DNA of 64,000 nt. Source: Bacteroidales bacterium (GTDB lineage: Bacteria; Bacteroidota; Bacteroidia; Bacteroidales; ML635J-15). Below, in pieces: positions 38,373 to 49,600 of the stretch. Every line of letters begins with the position of its first letter. Position 1 is the first letter of the stretch. Location: assembly GCA_017994175.1 (NCBI GenBank), contig JAGOLH010000003.1:1-64000 (forward strand), in the 5' to 3' direction. Below the pieces are notes generated by a model. The model was not told where the DNA came from. It did no database searches and worked only from the letters and a program-made list of their open reading frames with translations. Position numbers and translations under genes: made by a program.

Positions 38373-38567
38373 TTATTTCTGAACCTCTTCCTGCAAATGC
38401 TGAATATAGATGGCTTTCAGTTTTTGCTGACGTTTTTCAATAGAAGGTTTTGTAAATGCCTGACGTACACGTAATTCCTTTACAACTCCGGTTTTTTCGA
38501 ATTTACGTTTAAAACGTTTCAGCGCTTTGTCGATGTTTTCGCCTTCTTTTACAGGTATCACTATCAT
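38373..38567 (-). CDS. rpsU: Ribosomal protein bS21
   Basis: This 64-residue protein, MIVIPVKEGENIDKALKRFKRKFEKTGV then RQAFTKPSIEKRQQK, is the standard bS21, an rRNA-binding protein next to the anti-SD region of 16S rRNA. It has its own promoter (38598-38627) and terminator (38311-38350) and so is probably read alone. Confidence 0.97.
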   Translation of the reverse strand: MIVIPVKEGENIDKALKRFKRKFEKTGVVKELRVRQAFTKPSIEKRQQKLKAIYIQHLQEEVQK

Positions 38568-38597
38568 GATGCAAATATTTAATTATAATTTGGGTTG

Positions 38598-38627
38598 CAA
38601 AAATAGTGTATTTTTTAAAAGAACAAA
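38598..38627 (-). promoter_or_regulatory. Promoter of rpsU
   Basis: On the minus strand TTTG, 18 bp, then TATTTTTG, with the -7 box about 30 nt before the ATG. Confidence 0.6.
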
Positions 38628-38686
38628 TAAAATTTCAGGTTATTTTTCACGCTTTTGCGATTATTCATAAAAATCTGTTTTTTTTC

Positions 38687-38715
38687 TTTGCTGAATTTCA
38701 CGAATTATATATTTG
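38687..38715 (+). promoter_or_regulatory. Promoter of glmM
   Basis: TTTG (38687-38690), 17 bp and TATATTTG (38708-38715) lie 22 nt before the ATG at 38738. The spacer is 2 bp shorter than usual. Confidence 0.55.
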
Positions 38716-38737
38716 CATTTTATTAAATAAATAAATC

Positions 38738-40126
38738 ATGACGCTAATCAAATCAATCTCAGGCATCAGGGGTACCATAGGCGGTGTTCAGGGAGAAGGA
38801 CTCACCCCTGTTGATATATGCAAATTTACTGCAGCATATGCCCAGTGGATGCAACACAGTAATTCCGCGAAAGTTGGCTTAACCATAGTAGTCGGGCGCG
38901 ATGCCAGAATTTCGGGACCGGTAGTGCACAATTTTGTGTGCAACACACTCATATCAATGGGAATATCTGTTATTGACCTGGGCCTTGCCACAACACCAAC
39001 AACCGAAATGGCTGTTATTCTCGAAAAAGCCGATGGTGGTATTATCATTACTGCCAGCCACAACCCACGCCAATGGAATGCACTTAAAATGCTTAACAGC
39101 AAAGGAGAATTCCTAACCGCTGAAGAAGGAATTCTGATACTGGAACTTGCAAATAAATCGGATTTTTCGTTTGCCGCAATTGATTCTCTTGGGAAAATAA
39201 CTGAAATACTAAACTACGAAAATAAACACATCGATGAAATATTGAAGCTAACGCTTGTTCAACCCGAAGTCATCCGTAAGGCCCGTTTTAAAGTGGTGAT
39301 CGACTGTGTAAATTCAGTAGGCGGCATTGTAATACCGAAACTCCTCAAAGCACTTGGAGTCATTGACGTTGTTGAACTATACTGCAATCCCAACGGAGAA
39401 TTTCCGCACAACCCGGAACCGTTGCCCGAACATCTCAACGCTATCTCGCAGAAAATGACTGAAACCGGAGCCGATGTGGGCTTCGTGGTGGATCCGGATG
39501 TCGACAGGCTGGCGATTGTTTGCGAAGATGGAAGTATGTTCGGCGAAGAATACACCCTCGTTTCGGTTGCAGATTATGTCTTACAATACACCCCCGGCAC
39601 AACAGTAAGTAATATGTCGTCGACACAAGCATTGCGCGACGTGTCCGCTGCCTACGGCTGCTCTTGTTTTTCGTCGGCAGTAGGCGAAGTGAACGTGGTT
39701 GCTATGATGAAACAACATCAGGCGGTAATCGGTGGTGAAGGCAACGGCGGTGTGATATATCCTGAACTGCATTACGGACGTGATGCACTGGTTGGTATCG
39801 CATTGTTTCTGACAAATCTTGCCAAGAGAGGAACCAAGGTATCGCAACTGCGCAACGGGTACCCTGCATATGTGATCTCTAAAAATAAAATTGAACTCAA
39901 CCTCGGTGTTGATGTGGATAAGGTGCTTGAAAATGTAAAAAAACATTACTCAAACCACAACATCAGCACTATCGACGGAGTTAAAGTTGATTTTGGGAGT
40001 GAGTGGGTGCACCTGCGTAAGTCGAACACAGAGCCCATTATCAGAATATATGCCGAAAGCCAGACCCGAGAACAGGCCGACAATCTTGCACTGTCGGTAA
40101 TAGAAAAAATAAAAAGCTATATGTAA
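38738..40126 (+). CDS. glmM: Phosphoglucosamine mutase
   Basis: This 462-residue protein of the alpha-D-phosphohexomutase family has the active Ser in IIITASHNPRQWNALKML (about 104), the magnesium loop VDPDVDRLAIV (about 248-258), the sugar loop GEGNGGV, and the phosphate loop RKSNTEPIIRIYAE near the end. It starts SGIRGTIGG. It should convert glucosamine 6-phosphate to glucosamine 1-phosphate for cell wall synthesis. A phosphomannomutase role cannot be ruled out by sequence alone. Confidence 0.9.
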   Translation: MTLIKSISGIRGTIGGVQGEGLTPVDICKFTAAYAQWMQHSNSAKVGLTIVVGRDARISGPVVHNFVCNTLISMGISVIDLGLATTPTTEMAVILEKADGGIIITASHNPRQWNALKMLNSKGEFLTAEEGILILELANKSDFSFAAIDSLGKITEILNYENKHIDEILKLTLVQPEVIRKARFKVVIDCVNSVGGIVIPKLLKALGVIDVVELYCNPNGEFPHNPEPLPEHLNAISQKMTETGADVGFVVDPDVDRLAIVCEDGSMFGEEYTLVSVADYVLQYTPGTTVSNMSSTQALRDVSAAYGCSCFSSAVGEVNVVAMMKQHQAVIGGEGNGGVIYPELHYGRDALVGIALFLTNLAKRGTKVSQLRNGYPAYVISKNKIELNLGVDVDKVLENVKKHYSNHNISTIDGVKVDFGSEWVHLRKSNTEPIIRIYAESQTREQADNLALSVIEKIKSYM

Positions 40127-40175
40127 TACCAATTTTTGTAGAATCCTGCTTATTGTGGCAGAAAAGCAAATGTTT

Positions 40176-41084
40176 CTACATGTTTAAATCTTTGGTATAT
40201 AGTTCTGTTTTTGTATTGCTGACCTCAAAAACCGTGTCGGCACCAAAAACAATACTGCGGTTGTCGTCGGTATGGCCTGCCGGAAAGCCAAAACAAACCG
40301 GGTAGGAATAGTCTGCAACATGTTCGGCAACGATCTGGTAAGCATTTTTTCCAAAAGGGTTTTTATTGTCAAGCATGTCGCTGAAACTGCCCACGATAAG
40401 CCCTGAAATATGTTGCAGCACACCCGCCAGTTTCAGGCTGATCATCATTCTGTCGATATGATACAAATATTCGTTAAGGTCTTCTATAAATAGTATCTTA
40501 CCCTTCGTTTCAGGGAAATATGGTGTTCCAAGAAGCGAATACAGCACCGACAGATTTCCGCCGGTCACGACTGCCTCTGTTTTTCCGGCGCGGTTCATTT
40601 CGTGATGCGGCAATAGATAGTACATTCCCAATCCTTTCAGGGCGTTCAGGGCAGTATCGGTTGAAAGGGTTCCTGCAACCGAAAGGCTTTTGGTCATGGC
40701 TCCGTGAACCGATGCCACCCCTGCATTTCCAACATGTGCATGGAGTATGGTAATATCGCTGAAACCGAGCAGCCATTTAGGCTTCTTCATAAAGCCGTCC
40801 AACCTGATTGAAGGCAACAGTCTGATTGTACCATATCCACCCCGCGAGCAGATAATACAGGCAGCTTCGCTGTCGTCGAAGGCAGCCTGCACATCCATCA
40901 GGCGTTGAGCATCGGTCCCCGAGTACTGAAAATGCTGCGAAAGAACATGCTCACCCACCCGAATGTGAAAGCCGTTCCTTTCGAGGTTTTCAACAGCCGG
41001 GTAGAATTGTTTCGGGTCAATTTTTCCTGCAGGACTCACAATATGTATGGTATCGCCTTTCTGAAGCGGTGCCGGTATTATCAT
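40176..41084 (-). CDS. LD-carboxypeptidase, peptidase family S66
   Basis: This 302-residue protein begins LQKGDTIHIVSPAGKIDP and has ICSRGGYGTIRLLP and the nucleophile Ser in LLGFSDITILHA (about 109). Glu lies in FIEDLNEYLYHIDRM, and His in FPAGHTDDNRSIVFG near the end. Such enzymes remove the terminal D-Ala from tetrapeptides in murein recycling in the cytoplasm (LdcA type). It is convergent with glmM and is a single gene. Confidence 0.92.
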   Translation of the reverse strand: MIIPAPLQKGDTIHIVSPAGKIDPKQFYPAVENLERNGFHIRVGEHVLSQHFQYSGTDAQRLMDVQAAFDDSEAACIICSRGGYGTIRLLPSIRLDGFMKKPKWLLGFSDITILHAHVGNAGVASVHGAMTKSLSVAGTLSTDTALNALKGLGMYYLLPHHEMNRAGKTEAVVTGGNLSVLYSLLGTPYFPETKGKILFIEDLNEYLYHIDRMMISLKLAGVLQHISGLIVGSFSDMLDNKNPFGKNAYQIVAEHVADYSYPVCFGFPAGHTDDNRSIVFGADTVFEVSNTKTELYTKDLNM

Positions 41085-41223
41085 AATTTGTATTTCAACA
41101 TATTTACAGTGTAAAATTCATTAATTTTTAATCACTTACAAAATTAAACTGCCTGTTTCATAACAGATTGTGATTTTTTACAATTCATTCGAATTAAAGC
41201 TTTTTTTGACAAAAAAACATCTC

Positions 41224-41328
41224 GACCTCGTTTGTAACGAGGTCGCATTTATGATAAGCATTTATAATGCGTTAATTGTAGTGCATTAGAAATGCACCAA
41301 TAAATAAGTCCTCGTTGCAAACGAGGAC
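41224..41328. repeat. REPIN-like element with four small hairpins
   Basis: The outer hairpins are GACCTCGTT-TGT-AACGAGGTC (41224-41244) and GTCCTCGTT-GCA-AACGAGGAC (41308-41328), each with a 9-bp stem and 3-nt loop. Two inner hairpins lie between: GCATT-TAT-AATGC (41258-41270) and GTGCATT-AGA-AATGCAC (41281-41297). The design resembles REP doublets moved by Y1 (RAYT) transposases. No transposase is present nearby. Confidence 0.7.
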
Positions 41329-41385
41329 TAGATTACGGAAAAACAGGCGGCAAAACCTCTTTTCGAAAACTCGCAGCGTTTGATT

Positions 41386-41393
41386 ATATTTGC
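41386..41393 (+). promoter_or_regulatory. -7 box of metG
   Basis: TATATTTG is a full match; TTCG lies at the -33 distance (41363-41366). It falls before the ATG at 41414 and supports that start over 41390. Confidence 0.5.
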
Positions 41394-41413
41394 GCAGTTT
41401 TACAAATTGCATC

Positions 41414-43447
41414 ATGAAAGAATTCAAACGATACCTGATAACTTCGGCACTGCCTTATGCCAACGGACCGGTACATATCGGACATCTGGCCGGTGTATAT
41501 GTGCCTGCCGACATTTATGTGCGCTATCTCCGTGCCCGCAACCACGATGTGGTTTTCATCGGCGGAAGCGACGAACACGGGGTTCCCATTACCCTGCGTG
41601 CCCGTAAAGAAGGGCTTACACCCCAGAAGATTGTTGATCGTTATCACGAAATCATAAAAAAATCCTTTGCCGATTTTGGCATTTCGTTCGACATTTACAG
41701 CCGCACTAGCAATGCAATGCACCACGAAACTGCGGCAGAATTTTTTACCACACTTTACGAAAAAGGCGAATTTGTGGAACAGGCCAACCGCCAGTATTTC
41801 GACGAGCAGGAGCAACAGTTTCTTGCCGACCGCTACATCATGGGTACCTGCCCCAAATGCGGTGCCGAAAATGCCTATGGCGACCAATGCGAAAAATGCG
41901 GATCTGCCCTCAGCCCCGACGAACTCATCAACCCGCGTTCCACCATCAGCGGTCAGGCTCCGGTTCTGAAAGAAACCAAACACTGGTATCTGCCTCTCGA
42001 CAAATACGAAGGCTGGCTACGCCAATGGATACTCGAAGAGCACAAGGAGTGGAAACCCAATGTGTATGGTCAGTGCAAGTCGTGGATCGATGCAGGACTG
42101 AAACCCCGCGCCGTTACCCGCGACCTCGACTGGGGCGTTCCCGTTCCCCTCGACGAAGCCAAAGGCAAGGTGCTGTATGTGTGGTTTGATGCACCCATAG
42201 GATACATTTCGGCCACCCGTGAACTTACCCCCGACTGGGAAAAATACTGGAAAGACGAAGACACCCGTATGATTCACTTCATCGGGAAAGACAATATCGT
42301 GTTCCATTGCATTATATTCCCGGCCATGCTGAAGCATGAAGGCAGCTACATTCTGCCCGACAATGTGCCTGCCAACGAATTTCTGAATCTCGAAGGCGAT
42401 AAAATCAGTACCTCGCGCAACTGGGCGGTATGGCTGCACGAGTATCTCAACGATTTTCCGGGGCAACAGGATGTGTTGCGCTACGTGCTCACCGCCAATG
42501 CTCCCGAAACCAAGGACAACGACTTCACGTGGAAAGATTTTCAGGCACGCAACAACAACGAACTGGTAGCCATTTTAGGCAACTTCGTGAACCGAGCCCT
42601 GGTGCTTACGCAGAAATATTTTGATGGCAAAGTACCCGAAGCCGACGGCAACAATGAATATGATTTTCAGCTCCGGCAGCTTTGCAGCGATTATAAAACA
42701 AACATCGAGGAAAATATCGGGCAGTTTAAGTTCCGCGAAGCCCTGAAAGAACTGATGAATATTGCCCGCCTCGGGAATAAATACCTGGCCGACACCGAGC
42801 CATGGAAGCTGATAAAAAAGGACGAAGATGCGGTGAAAACCATCTTGTATAACTCGCTGCAATTGTGTGCCCGTCTGGCGGTGCTGATGGAGCCTTTCCT
42901 GCCTTTCAGTGCTCAGAAGCTGAAAGATATGCTGTGCCTGCCGCAACTGAGTTGGGACGATTGTAAGAATTTCGACCTGTTGCTGTCGGGTCACAGTCTG
43001 GGTGAACCCGGTTTGCTTTTCGCTAAAATCGAAGATGCTGCCATCGAAGCCCAGATAAACAAACTGATGCAGACCAAAGCCGCCAACGAAGCCGCGGCAC
43101 TGAAACCGGCTCCATCCAAAGAAAGCATCGAATACGACGATTTCATCAAACTCGATATTCGTATTGCCACCATTAAGGAAGCCGAAAAAGTACCCAAAGC
43201 CGATAAACTTCTCAAAATAGTTCTCGAAACCGGCCTCGACACCCGGGTTGTGGTGAGCGGAATAGCCCAGTACTACAAACCCGAAGACATTATTGGCAGA
43301 CAGGTATGCCTGCTGGCCAATCTGGCACCCCGCAAACTCCGCGGCATCGAGTCGCAGGGTATGATTTTGATGGCCTCGGAACCCGATGGAACCCTGAAAT
43401 TTGTGAGTCCGGAAAGCATAATGGTGAATGGTTCAACGGTGAGTTGA
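41414..43447 (+). CDS. metG: Methionyl-tRNA synthetase
   Basis: This 677-residue protein has the class I motif HIGH in [12 protein letters not shown] (about 16-26), the zinc knuckle [17 protein letters not shown] at about 140-158, and the KMSKS loop as KISTSRNW (about 330). The C-terminal EMAP/Trbp111-type tRNA-binding domain ([20 protein letters not shown]) runs from about 575 to the end. It charges tRNA-Met and initiator tRNA. The frame is open to 41390; ATG at 41414 ([17 protein letters not shown]) fits the family and promoter. Confidence 0.98.
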   Translation: MKEFKRYLITSALPYANGPVHIGHLAGVYVPADIYVRYLRARNHDVVFIGGSDEHGVPITLRARKEGLTPQKIVDRYHEIIKKSFADFGISFDIYSRTSNAMHHETAAEFFTTLYEKGEFVEQANRQYFDEQEQQFLADRYIMGTCPKCGAENAYGDQCEKCGSALSPDELINPRSTISGQAPVLKETKHWYLPLDKYEGWLRQWILEEHKEWKPNVYGQCKSWIDAGLKPRAVTRDLDWGVPVPLDEAKGKVLYVWFDAPIGYISATRELTPDWEKYWKDEDTRMIHFIGKDNIVFHCIIFPAMLKHEGSYILPDNVPANEFLNLEGDKISTSRNWAVWLHEYLNDFPGQQDVLRYVLTANAPETKDNDFTWKDFQARNNNELVAILGNFVNRALVLTQKYFDGKVPEADGNNEYDFQLRQLCSDYKTNIEENIGQFKFREALKELMNIARLGNKYLADTEPWKLIKKDEDAVKTILYNSLQLCARLAVLMEPFLPFSAQKLKDMLCLPQLSWDDCKNFDLLLSGHSLGEPGLLFAKIEDAAIEAQINKLMQTKAANEAAALKPAPSKESIEYDDFIKLDIRIATIKEAEKVPKADKLLKIVLETGLDTRVVVSGIAQYYKPEDIIGRQVCLLANLAPRKLRGIESQGMILMASEPDGTLKFVSPESIMVNGSTVS

Positions 43448-43522
43448 AGCTATCAGGCAATTAAGCAAAATACATAATGCTTTTTGCAATTTAGTAACGT
43501 GATATTCAGTACAGTATATCCT

Positions 43523-45823
43523 TTATTTAACAATAAACTTTTGTACTGAATCGTGTTCGCGGGTTTTTAAATGAACCAGATAGCTACCAGGGGCAAGCAT
43601 CTCGGTGTTGACAGACTTGGTGTTTTGCCCGTGAAACATTTCTTTTCCGTTAATATCTGTAATGTAAACCTCGAATTCGGTATGGCTTGTTTCAATTAGA
43701 AGTACATCGTGTGCCGGATTGGGATATAACGAAAAATCTAATTCTGACTGCAAGGCCGGAGCGGAAACCTGAAAATTGACTGTGCCGTTCATCCAGCGAT
43801 CGCAGTCGGGTACTTCGGCTTTAGCCAACACATGATAATCACCATTGAGATAATGGGTACCCAAGCTCATGGGCAGCCCAGTGCCATAGAAAACATTTAA
43901 AAGCGTATCGGTTCCGCAAAGGTTACAATAGAGCTTATACAGAACACTAAGTTCACTGCCGTCCATACTGATTTCGAGAGACTGGCTTTCTTCGTCAAAG
44001 CATCCAATAAGGTTCACAACCGCAGGGGCATCGATAACATGTAGATATAAAACATCTTCCCCTTCATGATAATATACACCCGTCTGTGAATAATTATTAT
44101 TGAAAAACGAGTAAGTTTCTCCTTCACAGATATAAGCTTCGTAATGTATCTGTCCAACAAAAAAGCTATCCACAAAACGGATCGCAACCCCGGAATAATT
44201 CCAGTTTGATAAAGTAATCAACTCATTCTGAGCAACATCATCTTTAAACATCCAATAACTACCCCATTTACTGCTATGTACATTGTTGTCGGTTCCTAAA
44301 TAAATGATATTGTTATCTTCTTTGTCACCATAATTAAATTCAATACCAAAAACCAGTAGCATCATATCTTGATATCCAACTTCGATTTGCCCAAAATCTT
44401 CTGAAGAATATAGTGTCACCCATTCCCCAATATTTGTACTATTAATAGGATAAAATGTAGTCTGCACAATATCGTCCCATGATTCAGAGTTAATGTTAAA
44501 CTTAAAAACATGCCCCCTAATTGAAGTACTGTCGCTGGTGAGTGAGTCTATAAAAACCTGCAAAGAAACCGGGTTCCAAACTGTTGACGAAATTATATAT
44601 GCATTGCCCAGCATCTCTCCATTCTTATGTCCAATATCGAAGCTGGATGGACCGATATGCCCATTTATACAATTATTATCGCGGGCAAAATAATTAGAAA
44701 TTACCATCATTGTAGTATCAGCATTGTTTAGCGGAGAATAATCGCTGGCTGCTACCGGGTTTGAGCCTAAAATTATTTTAAGGGTGTCGAAACATTCTAT
44801 TTCTGAAATATCGAAGCTGTTGAGATAATCAATAGTATCAACACAACCTGACATCAATACACCTCCCTGCACATTATCGTAAAATAATAGCTCATCGTTT
44901 TTGTTATAAACATATACAAAACATGAAGGAGTCACTTCGGAATATCCATTGTTTTTTACAATCCAGGAAAAGGATATTGCAGATAAAAAAGAAGTACAAA
45001 GAACAGCACCATAGTACGACGAAATATATGTATATTCGGGATAATTGAAAACTGCGTCATTATAATGAATAAAAAAATCCACTAATCTCAAATCATATTC
45101 TGGCAACTCGCTAAAAGCTACGTCGTCGATTTGCCAACCATAACCACTGCCAACCAGTGTGGCATCTGTCGTGAGCATCCTGAATCTAAGGCTCACATTG
45201 TCCTGCCCGGCAATAAATACAGGGGCAGTCATTTGATAATAATTATCACCATAAGCACCTACATTGACCTCTGTATTTACTTCCATTGAAGTCCAGGTTT
45301 CACCGTTGTCAGTACTGAAATCAACAAAAGTTTTATCACCGTTGAATGCCTTGTAGTTCTGATAAAAGCTAAGTTTAGGATGAATTGCTTCCGATAGATT
45401 AATGGAGTTGAAACATATACTTGCTTCAAATATCTCGGGATTACCTGTTACAAGGTCCGAAACACCATCGATATAGGCAAAACGGTCTCCTGAACCCGAA
45501 TAGTCGCTAACATAGCGCCGGCCCATGTAAACCCAAAGCGGTGGAGCAGTTTCGGTGACTCCGTCTCCATCTATATCGTATTCAAATCCGTTGTCAGGGG
45601 TTGTATCGCCAACCTGCCAGTCATGCGTACCCATCGAATGCTCAAACGACCATAAAGGTATTTCTTCCTCGAAGTTTGCTTGCCAATGACAGTTGTCGAG
45701 CAATACAGGTCCGTTTTGCTGATGTGATTTGTGTGACCAAGTCGATGCTTCTGGAACCAGCACCTGAGAAAAACAGCTATAAGATATTAAGAAAGAAATC
45801 AATATTAATATAGCCTTTTTCAT
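43523..45823 (-). CDS. Large T9SS cargo protein with MAM/choice-of-anchor-like domain
   Basis: This 766-residue protein has a signal peptide at 1-19 (ILILISFLISYSCFSQ). Residues about 45-235 resemble a MAM or choice-of-anchor J domain: LSFYQNYKAFNGDKTFVDFSTDNGETW and GSGYGWQIDDVAFSE. The middle is beta-rich and unassigned. The type A sorting domain closes the protein: FSLYPNPAHDVLLIE, FEVYITDINGKEMFHG, LAPGSYLVHLKTRE. It should be exported to the cell surface; the ligand is unknown. It is convergent with metG. Confidence 0.87.
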   Translation of the reverse strand: MKKAILILISFLISYSCFSQVLVPEASTWSHKSHQQNGPVLLDNCHWQANFEEEIPLWSFEHSMGTHDWQVGDTTPDNGFEYDIDGDGVTETAPPLWVYMGRRYVSDYSGSGDRFAYIDGVSDLVTGNPEIFEASICFNSINLSEAIHPKLSFYQNYKAFNGDKTFVDFSTDNGETWTSMEVNTEVNVGAYGDNYYQMTAPVFIAGQDNVSLRFRMLTTDATLVGSGYGWQIDDVAFSELPEYDLRLVDFFIHYNDAVFNYPEYTYISSYYGAVLCTSFLSAISFSWIVKNNGYSEVTPSCFVYVYNKNDELLFYDNVQGGVLMSGCVDTIDYLNSFDISEIECFDTLKIILGSNPVAASDYSPLNNADTTMMVISNYFARDNNCINGHIGPSSFDIGHKNGEMLGNAYIISSTVWNPVSLQVFIDSLTSDSTSIRGHVFKFNINSESWDDIVQTTFYPINSTNIGEWVTLYSSEDFGQIEVGYQDMMLLVFGIEFNYGDKEDNNIIYLGTDNNVHSSKWGSYWMFKDDVAQNELITLSNWNYSGVAIRFVDSFFVGQIHYEAYICEGETYSFFNNNYSQTGVYYHEGEDVLYLHVIDAPAVVNLIGCFDEESQSLEISMDGSELSVLYKLYCNLCGTDTLLNVFYGTGLPMSLGTHYLNGDYHVLAKAEVPDCDRWMNGTVNFQVSAPALQSELDFSLYPNPAHDVLLIETSHTEFEVYITDINGKEMFHGQNTKSVNTEMLAPGSYLVHLKTREHDSVQKFIVK

Positions 45824-46064
45824 AGCAACTAAATTAGTGTTTCTACAAATTTAATGATAATTAAAACAAAATTACACTAAATATAACAAAAAAAGTAGGC
45901 ATCTATCCTGTAGTATATAAACACGTTATATTGCAGTTGTAAGTTTTTATTACTTTCAGTCAGTATTTATTTGACATGTTTTTCAATTTGTCTGATTATA
46001 TGCAGTTTGCTAAAATCATATCATAATATTTTGTAATTTTAGCTCATTGAACAAACCCTGCCAG

Positions 46065-46556
46065 ATGAAGCTACTCACCCTTGTGCGACATGCCAAAAGC
46101 GACTGGGACAATGATTTCCAGGACTTCGACAGACCGCTGAACCATCGGGGTATGCATGATGCGCCTGCCATGGGGCAATGGATGAAGCAAATGCTTCCGC
46201 CGGCTGATCTGTTTCTGTCGAGCAGCGCACTGCGGGCAAAAACAACCGCTCTTTTAATTGCTTCGGCCTGTGGATTTCCGGAAGACAACATTGTTTTTAC
46301 CGATAGTTTGTATCATTGCGGTGTGAGGGATTATTTAAAAATTCTTGAAATACAGCCGGAAAACATACAGCATATTGTTGTCTTTTCACACAATCCAGGC
46401 ATCTCCACTTTTTCGACATATCTCTGTCCGAGATATCCCATAAGTTTCCCGACTTGCGGTGTAGTGCATTTGAATATATATGCCAATTCCTGGAGCGAAA
46501 TAACGAAGAATAGCGGAAAAATTGAACAATATTGTTTTCCATCGATGATAAAATAA
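46065..46556 (+). CDS. SixA-type phosphohistidine phosphatase
   Basis: This 163-residue protein of the histidine phosphatase superfamily begins MKLLTLVRHAKSDWDN, with the catalytic RHA. PLNHRGMHDAPAMGQWM and SSALRAKTTALLIA follow, and the second His lies in IVVFSHNPGISTF. It may remove phosphate from His-phosphorylated proteins. The frame is open to 46047, but ATG at 46065 gives the core fold. It ends 56 nt before the T9SS protease start. Confidence 0.9.
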   Translation: MKLLTLVRHAKSDWDNDFQDFDRPLNHRGMHDAPAMGQWMKQMLPPADLFLSSSALRAKTTALLIASACGFPEDNIVFTDSLYHCGVRDYLKILEIQPENIQHIVVFSHNPGISTFSTYLCPRYPISFPTCGVVHLNIYANSWSEITKNSGKIEQYCFPSMIK

Positions 46557-46612
46557 ATGTAAAGCAAACTAAAAACAATCCAAAACGTCTATATGCGCAT
46601 AAACTCTCAACA

Positions 46613-49600
46613 ATGAAAAGAATACCTTTGGTTTTATTTGTTTTTGTTCTGATGTTGCAAGCAGCATTACTGTATTCGCAAAACAGGGAACTCAGTCAGC
46701 AGGAACAACAACAACTCATGAGTTACCCTGAACTGAAAATGCCTGAATCATACAAGAATAAATCGATACCCTACATGGTCGACAATTCGCAACTGGAATA
46801 TTTCAGACCTATGTTTTCACAGGCAGGGATGAGTTGTGGGCAGGCTTCGAGCACTGGCATTTTGTTTACTTACGAAATGAACAGGGCAAGGGATGTTGCG
46901 GCAAACGTAAACGAGCACCTGTATCCCACGCATTTTGTTTACGACTGGGCTGCCGGCGATTGGGGTTCTAATGGCGTAAGCTACTACCATACGCTCGAAG
47001 TTCTCAGAACGGTAGGAACTCCGAATCAGGAAGAATACGGGGGCACCATCGATGCAGGCGGGAATCTGAGATGGATGACAGGTTACGATTTGTATTACAG
47101 TGCCATGCACAACCGAGTTAACTCTGTATATTGCATAAAGAATCTGAATACTGCAGCAGGTATTCAGACTCTGAAAAACTGGATGAACGACCATATGGAC
47201 GGCTCAGAGCACGGTGGTTGCGCCATTTTCTATTCTACCGTACCCTACCCTGATGCAAATTTACCTGCCGGAACCGAAGAAGCAGGGAAGTATGTGATTA
47301 CCGAGCTCTATGCAGGCACTTCTCATTCTATGGCCTTACTGGGATATAACGACAGCATACGTTACGATTATAATGGAGACGGGCAGTACACCAACAACCT
47401 TGATATCAACAACGACGGAGTTGTAAACGTAAACGACTGGGAAATTGGTGGGTTTAAAATGTGTAATACCTATTCAGGCGGACCATCATGGGCTGATGGC
47501 GGATTTTGCTATTTAACCTATAAGGCAGTTGCAGGAGGAGCTTTCTGGAATGCTGTGGTTCACGTAATGTATATCAATCCAACTTATGAACCAACCCTGA
47601 CTATTAAATCAACCGTAACCTACGATAAGCGCAAACGTATTAAAATTGTAGCAGGTATGACAACCGACCTACTCTCTACTGTTCCTGAATATTACATCGA
47701 TTTTCCGATTTTCGATTTTCAGGGGGGTGAACGTTACATGACCGGAGGTACCGCCGAGATTGATAAAACCCTTGAATTTGGTTTGGATATCACAGCTTTT
47801 CTGAATTATCTCCAACCCGGGCAACAGGCTAAATTTTTTCTCAAGGTAATGGAAAACGATGTGGAAGCCTATGGAAACGGTCAGATAAACTCATTTTCGG
47901 TAATCGACTATTCGTCGGGCACTGCAAGCGAAACCATATGCCCTCAAACCAATGTTACTATTACCAACAACACGGCAACCGCTGTAAGTCTGACGAAGAC
48001 AGTAAATCATCATCCGCCTGAGTTGGATGATGATTTTCTACCTCCCGGTGCAATTTTATCGGATTATTCCCATACACTGACGGCTTCTTCAGGTACACCT
48101 CCCTACACTTTCAGTTTTGATACCGAATACGATATTCACTCCTCAACAGGAACTTTTCCAACAGGAGGTAGCAGTCTATCGATAAGCGGATTCACAGCAG
48201 TGAATCCGGGATTCAGCTTTCCGTTTGCCGGAAGCACCTATTCTACAATATATGTTTCAAACACGGGTTTGATCGTATTTCAGTCCGGCTTCAGCACGTC
48301 GCTGCCCTACAACGTTGACGACGACATCGTATTTGCGCATGCAAAATGTATTGCCCCGTATTATAACGCAGGCATAACTTCAACGGTAAAGAAACAAACC
48401 GGCAGTGGCTGGATTATTTTAACTTTCGATAACAGCGTGCTTGATTATTCGGTAAAACTGTTCGAAAACGGCGATATTGAGTTCATATACCAGAACAATG
48501 CCATGTCAGCGTCGAGCATATATTCCATTGGCGTTTCGCAAGGCGATATCAGGAATGTACAGCGTTTGATTTTCCCGAATCAGACCAATATTCCCAATGG
48601 ATTTTCGTATTACCTAACAGCCCGTCAGGCACCCACCGAGTTTCAGCTTTCACCGGAAGGCGTTTTAACCGGCATACCCACACAAGAATATGTTTCGGAA
48701 GATTTTTACTTTAAAGTTACCGACAACCATAACCTTATCGACCGGAAAACACTGCCTTTTGTTACTGACGGACTGATTATGCAGTTCATACCCCACACTC
48801 CCGATGACGACATTCCTGAATATAACGAAACCGTTGATATCGAAATTACTGCAACAAACCCAATGACTTCTGCAGTCACAGGTATATCAGTAACAATGAC
48901 CAGTGCCGATTCTTATATTATCATCACCGATGCCAATGCCACGCTGCCAAATATTAACCCTGGAGCAAATACGAATCTACTTAATGCACTCCAATTTCAA
49001 ATTAATGCAAACACCCCCGACCAACACACGGCGCTATTTAATTTCTCTGTATCATCCGATCAGGACACGTGGAATTACGCCAAAACTTTTACAGTAAATT
49101 CGCCGAAAATTCAGCCCGGAGACGTTACCATTACTGATGGGAACGACAATGTGCTTGGTGCAGGTGAAAATGCTACGGTTACGGTTGAGATATTTAACAG
49201 CGGCCATGCTCCGGCAAGCCACATAAATATCAGTTTGTCGACAAGCGACCCATACCTGACTTTAAACTCTGACCCAGCGGATATTGCCAATCTGGCGGCT
49301 TCAGGTATGGCGGAAAGCAGTTTTTCAGTTTCGGCTGCTTCCATTATCCCTGAAACACATATAGCGGTAATTACAATGCAGGTTGTGGCCGATAACGGAT
49401 ATACCTGTTCCGAGAGCTTCGAAGTAACCATACATACGCCGGTAATTACCGCAGGTAGCCTCACAGTAAACGACGGATCTAACTTTTGTCTTGATGCAGG
49501 GGAAACCACCGAGATAAACATACCACTGAACAATGTAGGCCAGATATCAGCTCATAATGTCGTTGCTCAGCTCTCAACCTACGATGAATTCGTAACAATA

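Larger units (their letters stand above)
41085..41413. other. Intergenic region upstream of metG
   Basis: A 329-bp gap between divergent genes. It contains the REPIN-like hairpin element (41224-41328) and the metG -7 box (41386-41393). No gene is visible in it. Confidence 0.7.

Noticed and set aside
40127-40175. Hairpin between glmM and the LD-carboxypeptidase gene as a terminator
   Set aside because: Short pairs such as TGTAGAA/TTCTACA can be drawn, but the stem is interrupted, reaches into the coding sequence and has no T-run.
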